Shown piece by piece: positions 24,201 to 34,602 of a stretch of DNA of 64,000 bases (position 1 is its first letter; each line of letters starts with the position of its first letter). The notes beneath the pieces are model-generated. The model made no database searches and had not been told where the DNA came from. It saw only the letters and a list, made by a program, of their open reading frames with translations. Made by a program: the position numbers and the translations under genes. Source of the DNA: Macrotrachela quadricornifera (lineage: Eukaryota > Rotifera > Eurotatoria > Philodinida > Philodinidae); the NCBI GenBank assembly GCA_022393335.1, contig JAJEKB010021031.1, forward strand, positions 793,359 through 857,358. Reading direction: 5' to 3'.

Positions 24201-25566
24201 TGTCCTTTTAGGATATGGAAATGGCTCTTTTGCAAACCAAATGATATATTCAACAGGCTTTAATCCACAATTTGTAGCAGTTGGTGATTTTAACAACGAT
24301 ACCAATTTGGATCTTGTTGTTGCTAATGCTTTCAGCGAAACAGTAAGTATCTTTCTCGGATATGGAAATGGCTCTTTTGCAAACCAAATGATATATTCAA
24401 CTGGCTCTAATCCACAATCTTTAGCAGTTGGTGATTTTAACAACGACACCAATCTGGATATCGTCATCGGTAATTATGGTGACAACACTATAAGTGTCCT
24501 TCTAGGATATGGAAATGGCTCTTTTGCAAACCAAATGATATATTCAACAGGTTCTAATCCACAATCTGTAGCAGTTGGTGATTTTAACAACGACATCGAT
24601 TTGGATATTGTCATCGCTAATTATGGTAGCAATACTGTAAGTGTGCTTCTCGGATATGGAAATGGCTCCTTTGCAAACCAAATGATATATTCAACTGACA
24701 CTGGCCCAACATTTGTAACTGTTAGTGACTTTAACAACGACACCAATCTGGATATTGTCGTTGCTAATTGGGATAATAACACTATAAGTGTCCTTCTCGG
24801 ATATGGCAATGGCTCACTTGTAGATAAAATGATCTATCCAAGTGGCTTAAGTCCCAGGTCTGTAGCTGTTGGTGATTTTAATAATGATACCCGACTGGAT
24901 ATCGTTGTTGCTAATGCAAATGCGGCGAGTGTTAGTGTATATCTCGGATATCCCAATGAAGGTTTTCTATATCAAATGAGACTCATAACTGGCTATGGAT
25001 CTCGACCTAGATCGTTTGCCAATGGAGACTTTAATAATGATGGTTACATAGATATTGTAGTAGCGAATTCAGGTACTAACAACATCGGTATTTTTCTGAG
25101 ATATGACAATGGTTCTTTCGGAAATCAAGTAACATATCCAACTGATTCTCCTCCATGGTCTATAGCCGTTGGCGATTTCAACAACGATACCATACTTGAT
25201 ATTGTTGTCGTGAATTATGACAATGACACTATTGGTATATTTCTTGGATGGCGTAATGGTTCTTTTTCAAGCGAAAAAAAGTTTACGACCGGTTTCAAAT
25301 CGGAACCAGTCACTGTTGCCGTTGATAAATTCAACAACGACAGCTTGTTAGATATTATTGTCGTTAATTATCGTATAAGCAGCATCGGAGTTTTGCTTGG
25401 CTATGGGAATGGCTCTTTCGCAGATGTAAAGATTTTTTCAGTTGGCTATGGATCTCTTCCATTCTCAGTTTCCGTTGGTGATTTGAACAATGATGGAAAG
25501 CTGGATTTTGCTGTTGCCAACGAAGGAACTGACAATTTAAAAATTTTCTTACAGACTTGTTTATAA
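21265..25566 (+). CDS. FG-GAP/VCBS repeat protein, 28 tandem beta-propeller-type repeats
   Basis: One uninterrupted frame of ~1,430 codons ends in TAA at 25564-25566. It has about 28 repeats of ~49 residues with consensus P-SVAVGDFNNDTNLDIVV then ANYGDNTVSVLLGYGNGSF. Each carries the Ca2+-binding DxNxDxxxD loop of FG-GAP/VCBS blades, so one chain could make about four seven-bladed propellers. Nearly every repeat has two N-glycosylation sequons (NDT in the loop and NGS in GYGNGSF), which fits an extracellular protein. Repeats 18-22 (about 23960-24690) are almost identical in DNA, indicating recent unit duplication or conversion. Repeats 16-17 are most diverged (GSFNKNGCSEI lacks the loop). An in-frame TGA is at 21229. 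The listed first codon is TTG and the first ATG is at 21397, so the true start is probably an upstream exon. Partner unknown; adhesion or recognition is inferred. Confidence 0.88.
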   Translation: MSDEIYESHQSSLEKYCFPFELIQPIEDSSFYYLVPKCELNFEAMTQNPIEYKYGPRSVAMGDFNNDTWLDIAVANYYADHIALFFGYGDGTVTRPVKHPTGTGSAPYMIAVGDFDNDHRLDIAVANFGTNSIDVLLRFQNESFTNQNVLSVTSSRPIWIHIADLNNDTALDIVTVNYGTHSVSIFYGYGNGDFSKPSTYSTGYDSFPFAVVSGDFNNDKQMDLAIANHGINNVGILLATSNSTYASQITFSTGPNSHPYSLVVGHLNDDTIQDIAVTNYGNKSVGVLLGEGDGTFMSQMTYSLGIASPYSIGIGDFNNDNRMDLVITNNGNDNLAVLVGYGNGTFASPKMYSTESSSSISVAIGDLNRDNRLDIAVINNDTNTISIMLGYDEFFPIQTTYSTGINPYFVVVDDFNTDNHLDLIVVNQYQNTVSVRLGYGNGSFSNPTTYSTGSNPYSIATGDFNNDIHLDIVVANRGDNTVSILLGYGNASFSNQMKYSTGTGPVFVAVGDFNNDINLDIVVANYDGNTVSVLLGYGNGSFANQATYSTGAKPISVAAGNFNNDTYLDIVVVNVDDNTVSVLLGYGNGSFANQTTYSIGSYAQSIAVADINNDTYLDIIVTNANDNTISVLLGYGNGSFTNQTTYSTGSAAQSVAVSDFNNDSRLDIVIANFGDNTVSILLGYGNGSFANQTTCPTGTNPISVAVGDFNNDTRQDIVVVNFGEATVSILLRHDRGALKDKITFTSADGSFLRNFAVSDLNNDNVLDIVVVNYGTDNIGILLGRGNGTFGNQTVLSTGFNSHPYSIAIHDFNKDGQADIAVANYAAKNLVTFLGSGNGTFENQRSYGAQFRFTPLMVGVGSFNKNGCSEIIVAYDNINHVDVLVTYEVGSFYPQMTYSTRFNPRSVAIGDFNKDTYLDIVVVNGADNTVSVLLGYGNGSFASQMIYSTAKEPRSVAVGDFNNDTNLDLVVVNAFSETVSVLLGYGNGSFANQMIYSTGFNPQFVAVGDFNNDTNLDLVVANAFSETVSIFLGYGNGSFANQMIYSTGSNPQSLAVGDFNNDTNLDIVIGNYGDNTISVLLGYGNGSFANQMIYSTGSNPQSVAVGDFNNDIDLDIVIANYGSNTVSVLLGYGNGSFANQMIYSTDTGPTFVTVSDFNNDTNLDIVVANWDNNTISVLLGYGNGSLVDKMIYPSGLSPRSVAVGDFNNDTRLDIVVANANAASVSVYLGYPNEGFLYQMRLITGYGSRPRSFANGDFNNDGYIDIVVANSGTNNIGIFLRYDNGSFGNQVTYPTDSPPWSIAVGDFNNDTILDIVVVNYDNDTIGIFLGWRNGSFSSEKKFTTGFKSEPVTVAVDKFNNDSLLDIIVVNYRISSIGVLLGYGNGSFADVKIFSVGYGSLPFSVSVGDLNNDGKLDFAVANEGTDNLKIFLQTCL

Positions 25567-26080
25567 TATTTGAACTGTTATCTTGATTTTTGTTTCATTG
25601 ATTTACTACTTCTAATTCATATATAGTGCTACTAACATTTTTTCTAATTCTTTTTTAGTGTGGATGTGTGTTGAGAATCAATAAATTTTACATAGAGACA
25701 AGAAATATCAAGTGAAGCTATTGTAGTACGTTTCAGTCTGGTAAATAATTTTGTCAGACGTTGAGTTTTTAAATAAAATTTGATTCAAGCAATCATACAA
25801 CAATCTTGGGTGAGTAGAAATAGTGGCATTTCATGATAACAGTTGTTTCTGTCTTGCTAAGATGTTGTCAGGTGGATTTTGAAGATACTATACCAATGGC
25901 AATTCAATTTAATATGAAATTTTAAAACATAGGAATTACTATATATGATTGGTATTTTTAAGATTGTCCTTGTTGATGAATATAGGAGTTCTGATATTCT
26001 TTGCATGTTGATCATCCTTCGTCTATCTGGATTGTGTTGATAGAGTTTGTCAATACATTTAGAGTTTTGAATAGTGGTCA
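25567..26080. other. 3' flank of the FG-GAP gene
   Basis: AT-rich, with no recognisable gene. It includes the probable 3' UTR, with AATAAA-like hexamers near 25679 and 25772. Confidence 0.4.
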
Positions 26081-26216
26081 TGCTTACGAGGGAACTTCGC
26101 GAGGTGCCCAACGCCGATTTCCTTCATTCACGCGTTGCTTGATAAAGGGCATCGAGATAGGAAAAAGCTCAAAAATATTGCGGCTGACAGCTCTTTCTTG
26201 ACAAGTTATAGTCAAT
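26081..26216 (+). repeat. Dispersed ~140-bp repeat, copy 2
   Basis: Forward copy of the family at 10383-10525 and 59741-59880. It reads TTACGAGGGAACTTCGCGAG, GGTGCCCAACGCCGATTT, TTGCTTGATAAAGGGCATCG and GGCTGACAGCTC. The frame includes RGAQRRFPSFTRCLIKGIEI and stops just after ALS. Confidence 0.72.
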
Positions 26217-27035
26217 TTTCTATTTAGACTGATAGTAAAAACAAAATAAGTGAAAAATTTTGAGCGATCAATTTTCGACAGTGCAAAAACGATATCTTTT
26301 ATAGAAAATAAACAAAATACAGCTCAGGATGCAACGTGAAAAGCTCTACAATCTACACAGTAAATCGTATTTTAATTGTGTACTTTTTGTTTCCGAAAAA
26401 AAGCAAAATCCCGTGCGACCATTTTCGCTACCCCGAAAAAAATCACTTTTTTCATACGAAGAGGAATTTCTTTTTTCTTATTTCGCACATAAAATAACTG
26501 GTCTTAAGTAAATTGTAGAGCTTTGTTTTTACTATCAGTCTACATGGAAAAGAAAATTTCTTCAAGCTTCTATAAGAAATTGGTACAGTACCACAAAGAC
26601 TTTTGGTATGACCTAAGTATATATAATTATCAAAGTTTTAATTTATATGGCATCTAGTGATGTGAATGCCGTGATATCACTATTTCTTTTCAAGTAGACA
26701 CTTTTTAAATTTTTTTTAAAAGTTTATATTTTAACCGAAACGAGGTCATTATCCGATACCGTTAATGTTTTCTTTAGTAGCATATAATGATGATTTTATA
26801 TTTTTTTTTGTCATCACATCAAATCATCTTTTAATAGCCTCGAATACCTTTCTTAGCACATGAACTAAATCACTGTTCTTTTTGTCTCTATTATGTATAT
26901 TCTTTGTTTTGCCTAGATCTGATCATATATACATAAATAGAGTTGCTCACAAGCAAATTTACAATAAGAAATCTGAATATCTTCACTATTTTGGCTTTTT
27001 AGAATAAAAGAAAATTTTTACTAACTATCTGTAAG

Positions 27036-27500
27036 CAAAAAAAGTGCCTCCGCCACTACTTTGAGAGTGTCCTAAGTGATATAACGAAATAAATTATTTT
27101 TTATGATTCAGCATTTTTAGAGAAGACCTTCTTTATTGAGTATAACTGAATAAATAACGTCCTATGGTTCAAGATTCAGTATCTTTTGGCAGAACTCTTT
27201 TAGTTCCGTTCAATTGCTTAGACAACGTAATGTGGTTAAGTATTGAAAGGCAGGGCCTTCCGGAGTTCTACATTTATCTAATAGAATTCCTCCGATTCAG
27301 CATAGTTGAAGAAATATCTTATTGATGTTCATGATTTACTCAGAAGAATCCTTAAGATTCGGTATTCTTTGATAAAACCTTTTTTGTTTCTATATATTTG
27401 GATTAAAAATAACCCATGGTACAACGTAGAGAGACAGAACCTTCGAGAGTTCCACACTAATAGAACAGTAAAATTTATAATTCAAATTTACCTTGATGAA
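27036..27500. repeat. Terminus-like sequence and diverged ~60/190-bp tandem repeat
   Basis: 27036-27075 reads AAAAAAAGTGCCTCCGCCAC then TACTTT..GTCCTAAG. It is very close to the right end of the element at 47011-48275 (AAAAAAGTACCTCCATCACT...CCTAAG), so both derive from one TIR family. After it, GATTCAG-T-TT-like phrases recur at about 27108, 27172, 27294 and 27354, together with ACAACGTA and CCTTC-GAGTTC blocks about 190 bp apart. Confidence 0.5.
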
Positions 27501-28620
27501 TGATAGTAGTTAGTGATTCACCTTCGTCAACTCAAGTTGTGTTCGTTGACTTGTGACGAATTTATCAATGGTAAATCCACGTCTCATCACCTGTTATAAT
27601 ATCACATAAACTGCCAGAACTACTTAGAAAATTTTCTACATTTTTTTGACAAAGTCTAATTCGTTCTTGCTTTTATTCATCATACGCTTGATAGGATACC
27701 CAGCGAGAGTATGAGTCTTTTCATCTCTTCGATAATCGTGAATAATTCGTTCTATTGTAGCATAAGAGAGAGAAGTCGCAATTATAATTTCATCATAACT
27801 TGAATGCGGTTCATTGTTGATAACTTATCGAACTAGTTCAATATTTTCATCTGTAAGTTTGGTTACTGGACGATCAGATCGAGGATCATCATTGATGTAC
27901 CAACGAATAGGTTACTTAGAGACGGCAAGGATATAAGAAAAAATATTAGAGGATGTATGTCTGTTTATATGACAAGGTTTTAGAGAGGACATTACCCTGA
28001 TATAATGGAAATAATGAAGAGACATCCAGACGACAGACGTCTTTTCATATAGCATGATGGTATTTAATACCTAAGTATAAGGACATTCTTTTATATGATA
28101 CCCTTCATATCTATCAGCTGCACTCGTTCTTTCTTTATTCTTCTTCTCATCCATCAATTTTTATTAAAATTTCATCTCTCTCTATTTTTCCTCAACTATC
28201 TTTTCAATGTAGATGAAATCGAATAAAGGCGAGAGTTAGATGCACTAGATTTAGTACGCATGGAGTTAGATTTCGTACATATACTTAGTGGAGATATTAC
28301 CTACGCATAGTTGTTGGAAGCAAAATGGCTTTGTCTTACTATTATTATTATTATAATTTATTATTAAATAAATAATTACGACTCGATGTTGTCTAAACAT
28401 TATCCGTAATTTATTCTCTCTCAACCTCAATTTGAAGATTTTCTGTTACAATTAACATTTTCTCTTCCTTCATGAAAACCTTTTTTGTCCATCTTGAAAC
28501 TGTTGGATATGATGGAGCATTAGATTCTAAAGCTGTTACAAGTTCTTCGTATATTATCTATAGATCTATTTTGAAAATAGTTCGAATTGTCATATAGTAT
28601 TAATGGAATTTATTATCCAT
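27490..28620 (-). pseudogene. Mariner transposase relic interrupted by ~490 bp
   Basis: Read on the minus strand from an ATG at 28620-28618: MDNKFH-stop, then IIYEELVTALESNAPSYPTV and SRWTKKVF (about 28560-28480), the mariner N-terminal HTH. After an unrelated stretch (about 28430-27940) the protein resumes as WYINDDPRSDRPVTKLTDEN (about 27905), the second HTH, NNEPHSSYDEIIIATSLSYA and TIERIIHDY. After a frameshift it gives RIRLCQKNVENFL, then CDIITGDETWIYH with the first catalytic Asp (about 27595), two stops, and KSTNTT-stop-VDEGES. The C-terminal catalytic residues are missing, and stops plus a frameshift show it is dead. Confidence 0.82.
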
Positions 28621-28905
28621 TTAAAAAAAATTTTTTTGTCAATGTTTTTCTTCGATTATAGTGAAATATAAATGGTGTATTTGACAAAATTCTAATTGAT
28701 TTAACGAATTTTTAGTGAGCATGATTAAAATCATTTAAAAATTATAAAATTGTAATAGATTTTTATTTCTTGTTTTTAGAAAATTTTTATTTGATTATTC
28801 GAAAATTCTTCTAAAGGTAAAGAATTGAATAAATAGTATTCTTTGTTTTTAAATAGTTGCAGCTATTTAAAGACAAAAAAGAAAAGATTAAATGGCTATA
28901 GAGAC

Positions 28906-29892
28906 CAGGGGCGGCGGAGCCCTTAGGCTTGGGGAGGCTTAAGCCTCCCATAAAAAGGAGTTAGGGAGGCTTGGGGAGGCTCAGATATTCGAAAATTTTT
29001 CACAGATATCATTCTGCTTTATTTTTCGGCAGTGATAACTATTTGAGCAAGTATTACTTGATTTTGAGGAAAAGCTTATGTTCAGCCCGATGATAGACGA
29101 CAAACATTTATAATTGTATTAATTTCGACACATCTTCACATATTACTACTAGAGATTTTTCGATGAAGAGGATAGTCAACGCGTTGAACACATCGACGGT
29201 GCTCAGCGTATTTTTATCTATCATTAAAATTTTTATTATCATCCTCACTTCATTGTTTTAAGATTTTGAACTGATAATCAGTTATTTTTGCTTTGTGTTT
29301 TATAGGACGGACATTGCAACGAGTTCCCTTTCTGTTACTTTTTCACAATAATTCGAATATTCTTCTTCTTATTGCTATTATTATTAAATATATATATTTC
29401 GAACAATTTCATTCGCATACGTTTCGAAAGCATCAGCTTTCTTCAGTGTGTTGAATTCAAAATAGAACAACAAAATTACAAGTGCACAATTTTATATGTA
29501 TATCTCTTTTTTTTATCTTTTCTTACAATACTGGTGCAGAAGATGAACTATAACCTATCTCGTCGAATTGACCGTCTTGTTTCTTCATTCATCTCGTTAT
29601 TATAGGAAAAGAAAAAGAACAAGTATAGACACACATATATGACTTTTTTGTTTTCTTTAGTCAAGGTTCAAGTCTTCTTTGCTTATGTTGCTGATTAATT
29701 CATAAATTTTGCTAATGCAATAGAACTTTTGATCATTTTCCAAGCATGTAAATGAATGGATGCAGTAATACGTCTTTAAAAGTTGTGATGGAGCAATTGA
29801 AGATCTCTCTATCTCTTTCAATATTGTTTTTACATTTTTATTCGAAAAAATTTTTGAGCCTCCCCTAAAGTGAAATCGTTCCGCCGCCCCTG
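28906..29892. mobile_element. Non-autonomous hAT-type element with 8-bp target duplication
   Basis: A 987-bp element bounded by perfect 13-bp inverted ends CAGGGGCGGCGGA / TCCGCCGCCCCTG. It is flanked on both sides by the identical octamer ATAGAGAC (28898-28905 and 29893-29900). CAGGGG ends plus an 8-bp duplication are the hallmark of hAT elements. Subterminal GGGGAGGCTCA is present near both ends in inverted order, and a GAGGCTTAAGCCTC palindrome lies at about 28936-28949. No transposase is encoded, so it would need one in trans. The perfect duplication and ends imply a fairly recent insertion. Confidence 0.9.
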
Positions 29893-29954
29893 ATAGAGAC
29901 TCATTAAATAGCTCTAAGGATTCATTATATAGCTATGCAAATGTTTAAATAGTT

Positions 29955-30095
29955 GTAACTACAATCTAAAATAAAGTGTGTCGCAAAGATTATTTTGTGT
30001 TGTATTTCTTGCGTTCTTCGCTGTATATATAAATGTCGAGTGAAGAACGCAAAAGATGCTCGGTGAAATACATTTTATTTTAGTCTATGTTGAAA
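29955..30095. repeat. Small inverted repeat upstream of the SDR gene
   Basis: CTTGCGTTCTTCGCTG (30008-30023) pairs with GAGTGAAGAACGCAAAAGA (30039-30057), and ATCTAAAATAAA-GTG (29967-29981) pairs with CATTTTATTTTAG (30071-30083). Together they make a ~130-bp imperfect hairpin of uncertain origin, about 190 bp before the SDR start codon. Confidence 0.5.
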
Positions 30096-30275
30096 GAGAA
30101 GAAACAATGCAATCAACTTTTTCTTCCTCTGATGTTATAATAAAATCTAAAGCAGAACGTTTAATAATAAAGAATAAATAGAAATAGAATTTTTGTATTT
30201 TTAAAGTAAATATAAACGAAATTATCATCTATATATAAAGTAAAGATAACTTAATATCTTTCATCTTTTTACCAT

Positions 30276-31357
30276 ATGAATATGACAACAACAATAAGAA
30301 CAAATACACCTCGGTTTATTCTTGTTACTGGTGCAGCAGGTAACATTGGTAGTTATTTTACTAAAAATGTTAATAAAGAAAAATATAAACTACGATTAAT
30401 GGTTCGGTAACATATTTTCATATTTATATATAAGTTTATATTATTCAGGTACATCCATTGAATCCACGAGAAAATATTGAACTATTAAAACCATATGGTG
30501 AAATTATCGAGTGTGAATTAGAAAATGTTGAAAGTTTACTAAAAGCATGTGAAGATATTGATACAGTTTTTCATTTAGCTGGACAAGCAAATGCTAATGC
30601 AAGATGGGATTCATTATTAAATGATAATATAATTGGGTATTTATATCTATAATAATATCGTATTATTCTTTAAAAAACTTCATTATAGGACATACAATAT
30701 ATTTTTAGCGGCAAAAAAATCTGGTGTAAAGAGAGTTATTTATGCTAGTTCAGTTCGTGCTGTGTCAGGTTATCCGAAAGATACACAAGTTAAAACAACT
30801 GATCCAATTAATCCAGGAGATCTTTATGGTATGAAATTTTTTTAAATATTATTTATTTTTATTTGATTTCTTAGGTGTAAGTAAATGTTTTGGTGAAGCA
30901 CTTGGACGTTATATGAGTGAACAAGAAGGAGTTTCAACAATTGCAATACGTATAGGTTCTTTTAAGCCTCATTCATTTTTAAAAGATGAATTAAAAAGTG
31001 TTGCACTTATGGATTGTTGGTTATCACAATCCGATGCTATTCAATTATTTGAAAAATGTATTGATGCACCAGTTACAATAAAATTTGCAATTGTACATGG
31101 TCTTTCACGTAATACATTTAATCGAATGGATATTAATTCAACATGTGAATTATTGAATTATGAACCAAAGGATAATTTTTTTGAAGAACATCAAAGTCTT
31201 AAATCATTAAATATAACAAATAGATTAATTGCACATAGTCTTCAGTGAGTTTTATCTTTGTTTTAGTACCAATTTCTACTTTTATTTTTATTATAGAGAT
31301 CCGCATCAAAAATCTGGTCTTCGAGATAAATCACCAGAACAAAAAAAAGAGAATTAG
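30276..31357 (+). CDS. Extended SDR, NAD-dependent uronate-dehydrogenase-like (five exons)
   Basis: Exons 30276-30406, 30449-30636, 30689-30828, 30875-31244 and 31297-31357, about 296 residues; introns 42-52 bp, GT..AG. The Rossmann motif LVTGAAGNIG is at residues 16-25, followed by DTVFHLAGQANANARW, KRVIYASSVRAVSGY with the catalytic Ser region, and LYGVSKCFGEAL with the YxxxK pair. Then come IRIGSFKP and a CWLSQSDAIQLFEKC segment. These blocks match NAD-dependent uronate dehydrogenase (hexuronate to aldarolactone) and related bacterial epimerase/dehydratases better than typical animal SDRs. Exon 1 ends ATG GTT CG|GTAACA and exon 2 resumes CAG|GTA CAT CCA, which leaves the frame one base short. 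So the first junction is non-standard, has a sequence error, or carries a real frameshift. Later junctions are phase-perfect. Cytosolic; acquisition from bacteria followed by intron gain is inferred. Confidence 0.8.
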
Positions 31358-32320
31358 ATGTTAATATGTTTGTTAATTTTTTCTTCTGTAAATAAATACA
31401 GTTAATCTAGCAATTACATCCATGAAAAAAATCGTTATAATAAGTTTAAACTTCGTTACATCTTACCTATTGTCATTTTTTCAATGTACAGAGTCGAAAA
31501 CAATATTATACCATTGGATTAGCACTATATTTTCAAATAGAATATATATTCAATTTTATATCCAATAGAAGCTCATCCAAAATGAAGTCCATTAGTACTA
31601 AACAATGAAAATTCTAGAAACTTTAGTGTGCTAAAACTCCAAAATTAGAGAATTCTGATCAGTGTTGTCATTATAATTCATTGATTTTTGAGTATCCAGT
31701 CTGATTAATATCAATCCGATTGAGTGACAGTGATCAACATGTACTAATACTATTTAGTATCGATTGTTATTGGCACTAGTACTATTGGATATTTGAAAAA
31801 AAATGAGTAAATATTTTTTTGAATAAGTTTTTCAAGGAATGAGATAGAGAGTTGCAGTTTTCACTAATGGAAAGAGGAGTTGAAGATACATTGAATAGAT
31901 TTTCAATTGGCCTTTTTAAGAATAAATCTATCTGGTAAGTTATTTACACTGAATATTCAATTACCAAATATAAAATCGAATCAGTAATCAAAAATCTACA
32001 AAGTGATCAAGATTGAATATATGAATAATGTGCATTTTACTTGAGTCTTTTAATACAATTTTTCTAGCAAAATCTGTAAAAAAGAAAATCCCATTTTTCT
32101 ACATTTTTCTTTTTTCATAAAAAATAATGTTTTTCCGATAATTAGAAAACTGAATGAAAGTATTTAGAAAATCAATATTAGATAATATAATATAATATAC
32201 GATTCAATAGATCTTCATTTCCTCTTTCCAAAAGTGAAAATCAAAGCATTTTATCTTATTTTTGTCAAAAGTTATTGAAGAAAAAGAACTCATTACCTAA
32301 GTTCATCATTCGAGCCGTCT
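31358..32320. other. Non-coding interval
   Basis: The SDR gene's 3' flank followed by AT-rich DNA. No gene or repeat recognised. Confidence 0.4.
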
Positions 32321-32324
32321 GAAA

Positions 32325-33920
32325 CGACACCTTGAACAGTGCAGAAACGGTGTGATTCATACCTTAAACGGTGAAAAACAGTCGTCGTTTTCCACCGGTT
32401 TGCATCTTTTTTTCGCCGTTTTACGTGAGCTTCGATTTAGGGCCGTTTTTTCGCCGGAACATAAACAACGCAGTTTAAGGCCGCGTCCGATGAACAACGA
32501 CGAGTTATAAGAAAATTAAATATTTTCCAATAAAAATAATAGTTATTATTTCTGACTAGCAATAAGATCGATCTAAATGAAAAAAAAACTAGCTTATATA
32601 AGTAAAATAGCTACCATTCACTTTTATAAATCCATTTGATCTAAAATAAAATAAAACGTATTGAATTATAAAAGATAAATAAATAAAGTATTTTTAAAAT
32701 AAAATAGTACTTACGATTTTTTTCACATTAAGATGAATATAAATAAATAAAATATATTTTTAACAAATATAATGCCTGCGACTCTTTTTAATGCTCTGTT
32801 TGGTCTAAAATAAATAAAAAAATATTTAATTATAAATAAATAAAGAGAATATTTGAAAAGATAATAATACTTAGCATTCATTTGTGACGGTAAACCCAAT
32901 CTAAATAATACTAAAGAATACGGCCTATTCTGCATGTATCTGGTGCATTTCTACGAGGAAAGCGACGAAAAAGGAGTATGCTAAAAGTATACTTTTCGTG
33001 ATTGCTTGATAATCGAGATCGCATTTATCATCGTACAATATGAAATAGACATCGATTCAAAGGATATGCATGATGTCGTTAAATGTGTCTCAATAGGAAC
33101 TTTCGATCGATCTATAAAACAGTTGAAAAAATTTGATTAGAGACGTACATTAATAATAAATAAAATAAAAGAAAGATATGAAATACATCTCGATAACAAG
33201 AATGAGCTTCATAGAAATATTCCAAAATAATGCCTCCACAATAATAGATAAAAATCAACAAGTGGTATTGCTAATATTTCATCTGACAATGTGTACTCAC
33301 GCGTTAAAGTATCTTTTATAATTCGATGTAATAATGGTGTAAAACTTCAGGAAACGGTAGTCGTAACGACAGCCGTTTTGTACCGTTTACGGCGTCGTTT
33401 TCTTTCACATAGGTTCCTAGAAGCGAGTGATCACAGCAGTCTGCTTGTGATAATTTTTCCGTTTGTTTCAGTGGACCTACGATAGAAAAAATTTCGATTA
33501 ATGCTTTTTTTGAAACGAATATTTTATTATTTACTAATTTTATTACTAGTTGTTGAAATTGCACTTGGTGAATTATCTGTTGCAAGTTTAGTTGTTGTAT
33601 TAGCTGTTGTATTATTTGTTGTAACTTCATCAAAACTAATAGTTACATATTGATTTAAATCTTCATTAGGAATGGAATTAATATTATTCACAAATTCTTC
33701 ATCACATGTACCCAGGACGTTCATTCCGACCGCCGAAAACGGCGCCCGAAACGGCTACAAAATGGTGCAATACAGCATTAATTTTCACTGTATTTCGCCG
33801 TAATCCTTGATCCCGTTTTACGAGCCTTTTTTTCGCTAGAAAACGGCCACCGTTTTTCGCCTTATTTTTATATATTTCTAGGTTGTCGGATTACGGCGAC
33901 GTTTTGACGCCGTTCTCTTC
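32325..33920. repeat. Three CpG-rich AAACGGC/GCCGTTTT clusters with AT-rich DNA between
   Basis: Clusters at about 32325-32500, 33345-33410 and 33722-33915 are packed with AAACGGC, GCCGTTTT, TTCGCCG and ACGGCG words in both orientations (for example ACCGCCGAAAACGGCGCCCG at about 33729). The rest of the window is poor in CG. The clusters look like ends or subterminal arrays of related elements. Between the last two lies a minus-strand open frame (33724-33490) with an NTTANTTTKL stretch and no known domain. Between 32520 and 32940 is a loose repeat with GATCTAAAATAAA-type units. Confidence 0.55.
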
Positions 33921-34600
33921 AACCTGGGTAGAACACATATTTGTGTTTATATTGATAACTTCATGTATGTTACACATACGACATAATTCATTGTTCATCA
34001 TTTCTACCATTTTTGACCACGAAAAATTTTCTTGCGTAAATGAATGGTTGATCTAATCTAAAAAAGAAAATTTTTCTATTTATTTAAAGATATGCAATAT
34101 ATAAATTAAAGTTGGTCAAACCAAATTACGAGAAATATCTATTCTTTTTGAGTTAGTACAAATGAAAAAAGTTAACTATAATGTGCATGCTTACATTTCT
34201 ATTTTATCTGTACACACACATTTTTCTATTCTTTTCTATTCTGTTGAAAATTTTATTTCTTTTCATCTGCTTACTTGCAATAGATTAATCCGTATCCGTA
34301 TATGTTATTAATAAAATGTGTATAATCAAATCACATCATAAATACTGTATATCGCGATGAGTTGACGAAATTCACAATTCATTCTGATATTGGCCTTGGC
34401 CAATCCGAGATTCGCCTTACTGTTTCAGTTCAATCTTAGAATGAACATATGTTCTATAAATTATCCAAGAATGCCCTGTAAACATGTTCGTCCAATGTCA
34501 GATCTGAATATGGATGTTGCCAAACTTGGATCTCAAATTTGCCTAAGCCAATCTGAGGTTGAATGGAATATCAATTTAGACGCTGACATATATACATATA
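33920..34600. other. Non-coding interval
   Basis: AT-rich flank. The plus frame at 34390-34653 runs into the following inverted repeat and shows no domain, so it is not called as a gene. Confidence 0.4.
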
Positions 34601-34602
34601 TA

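Noticed and set aside
22167..24809. Several minus-strand open frames of 60-125 codons
   Set aside because: They are antisense shadows of the FG-GAP repeats (recurring SLLKSPTA pattern from the complement of DFNND).
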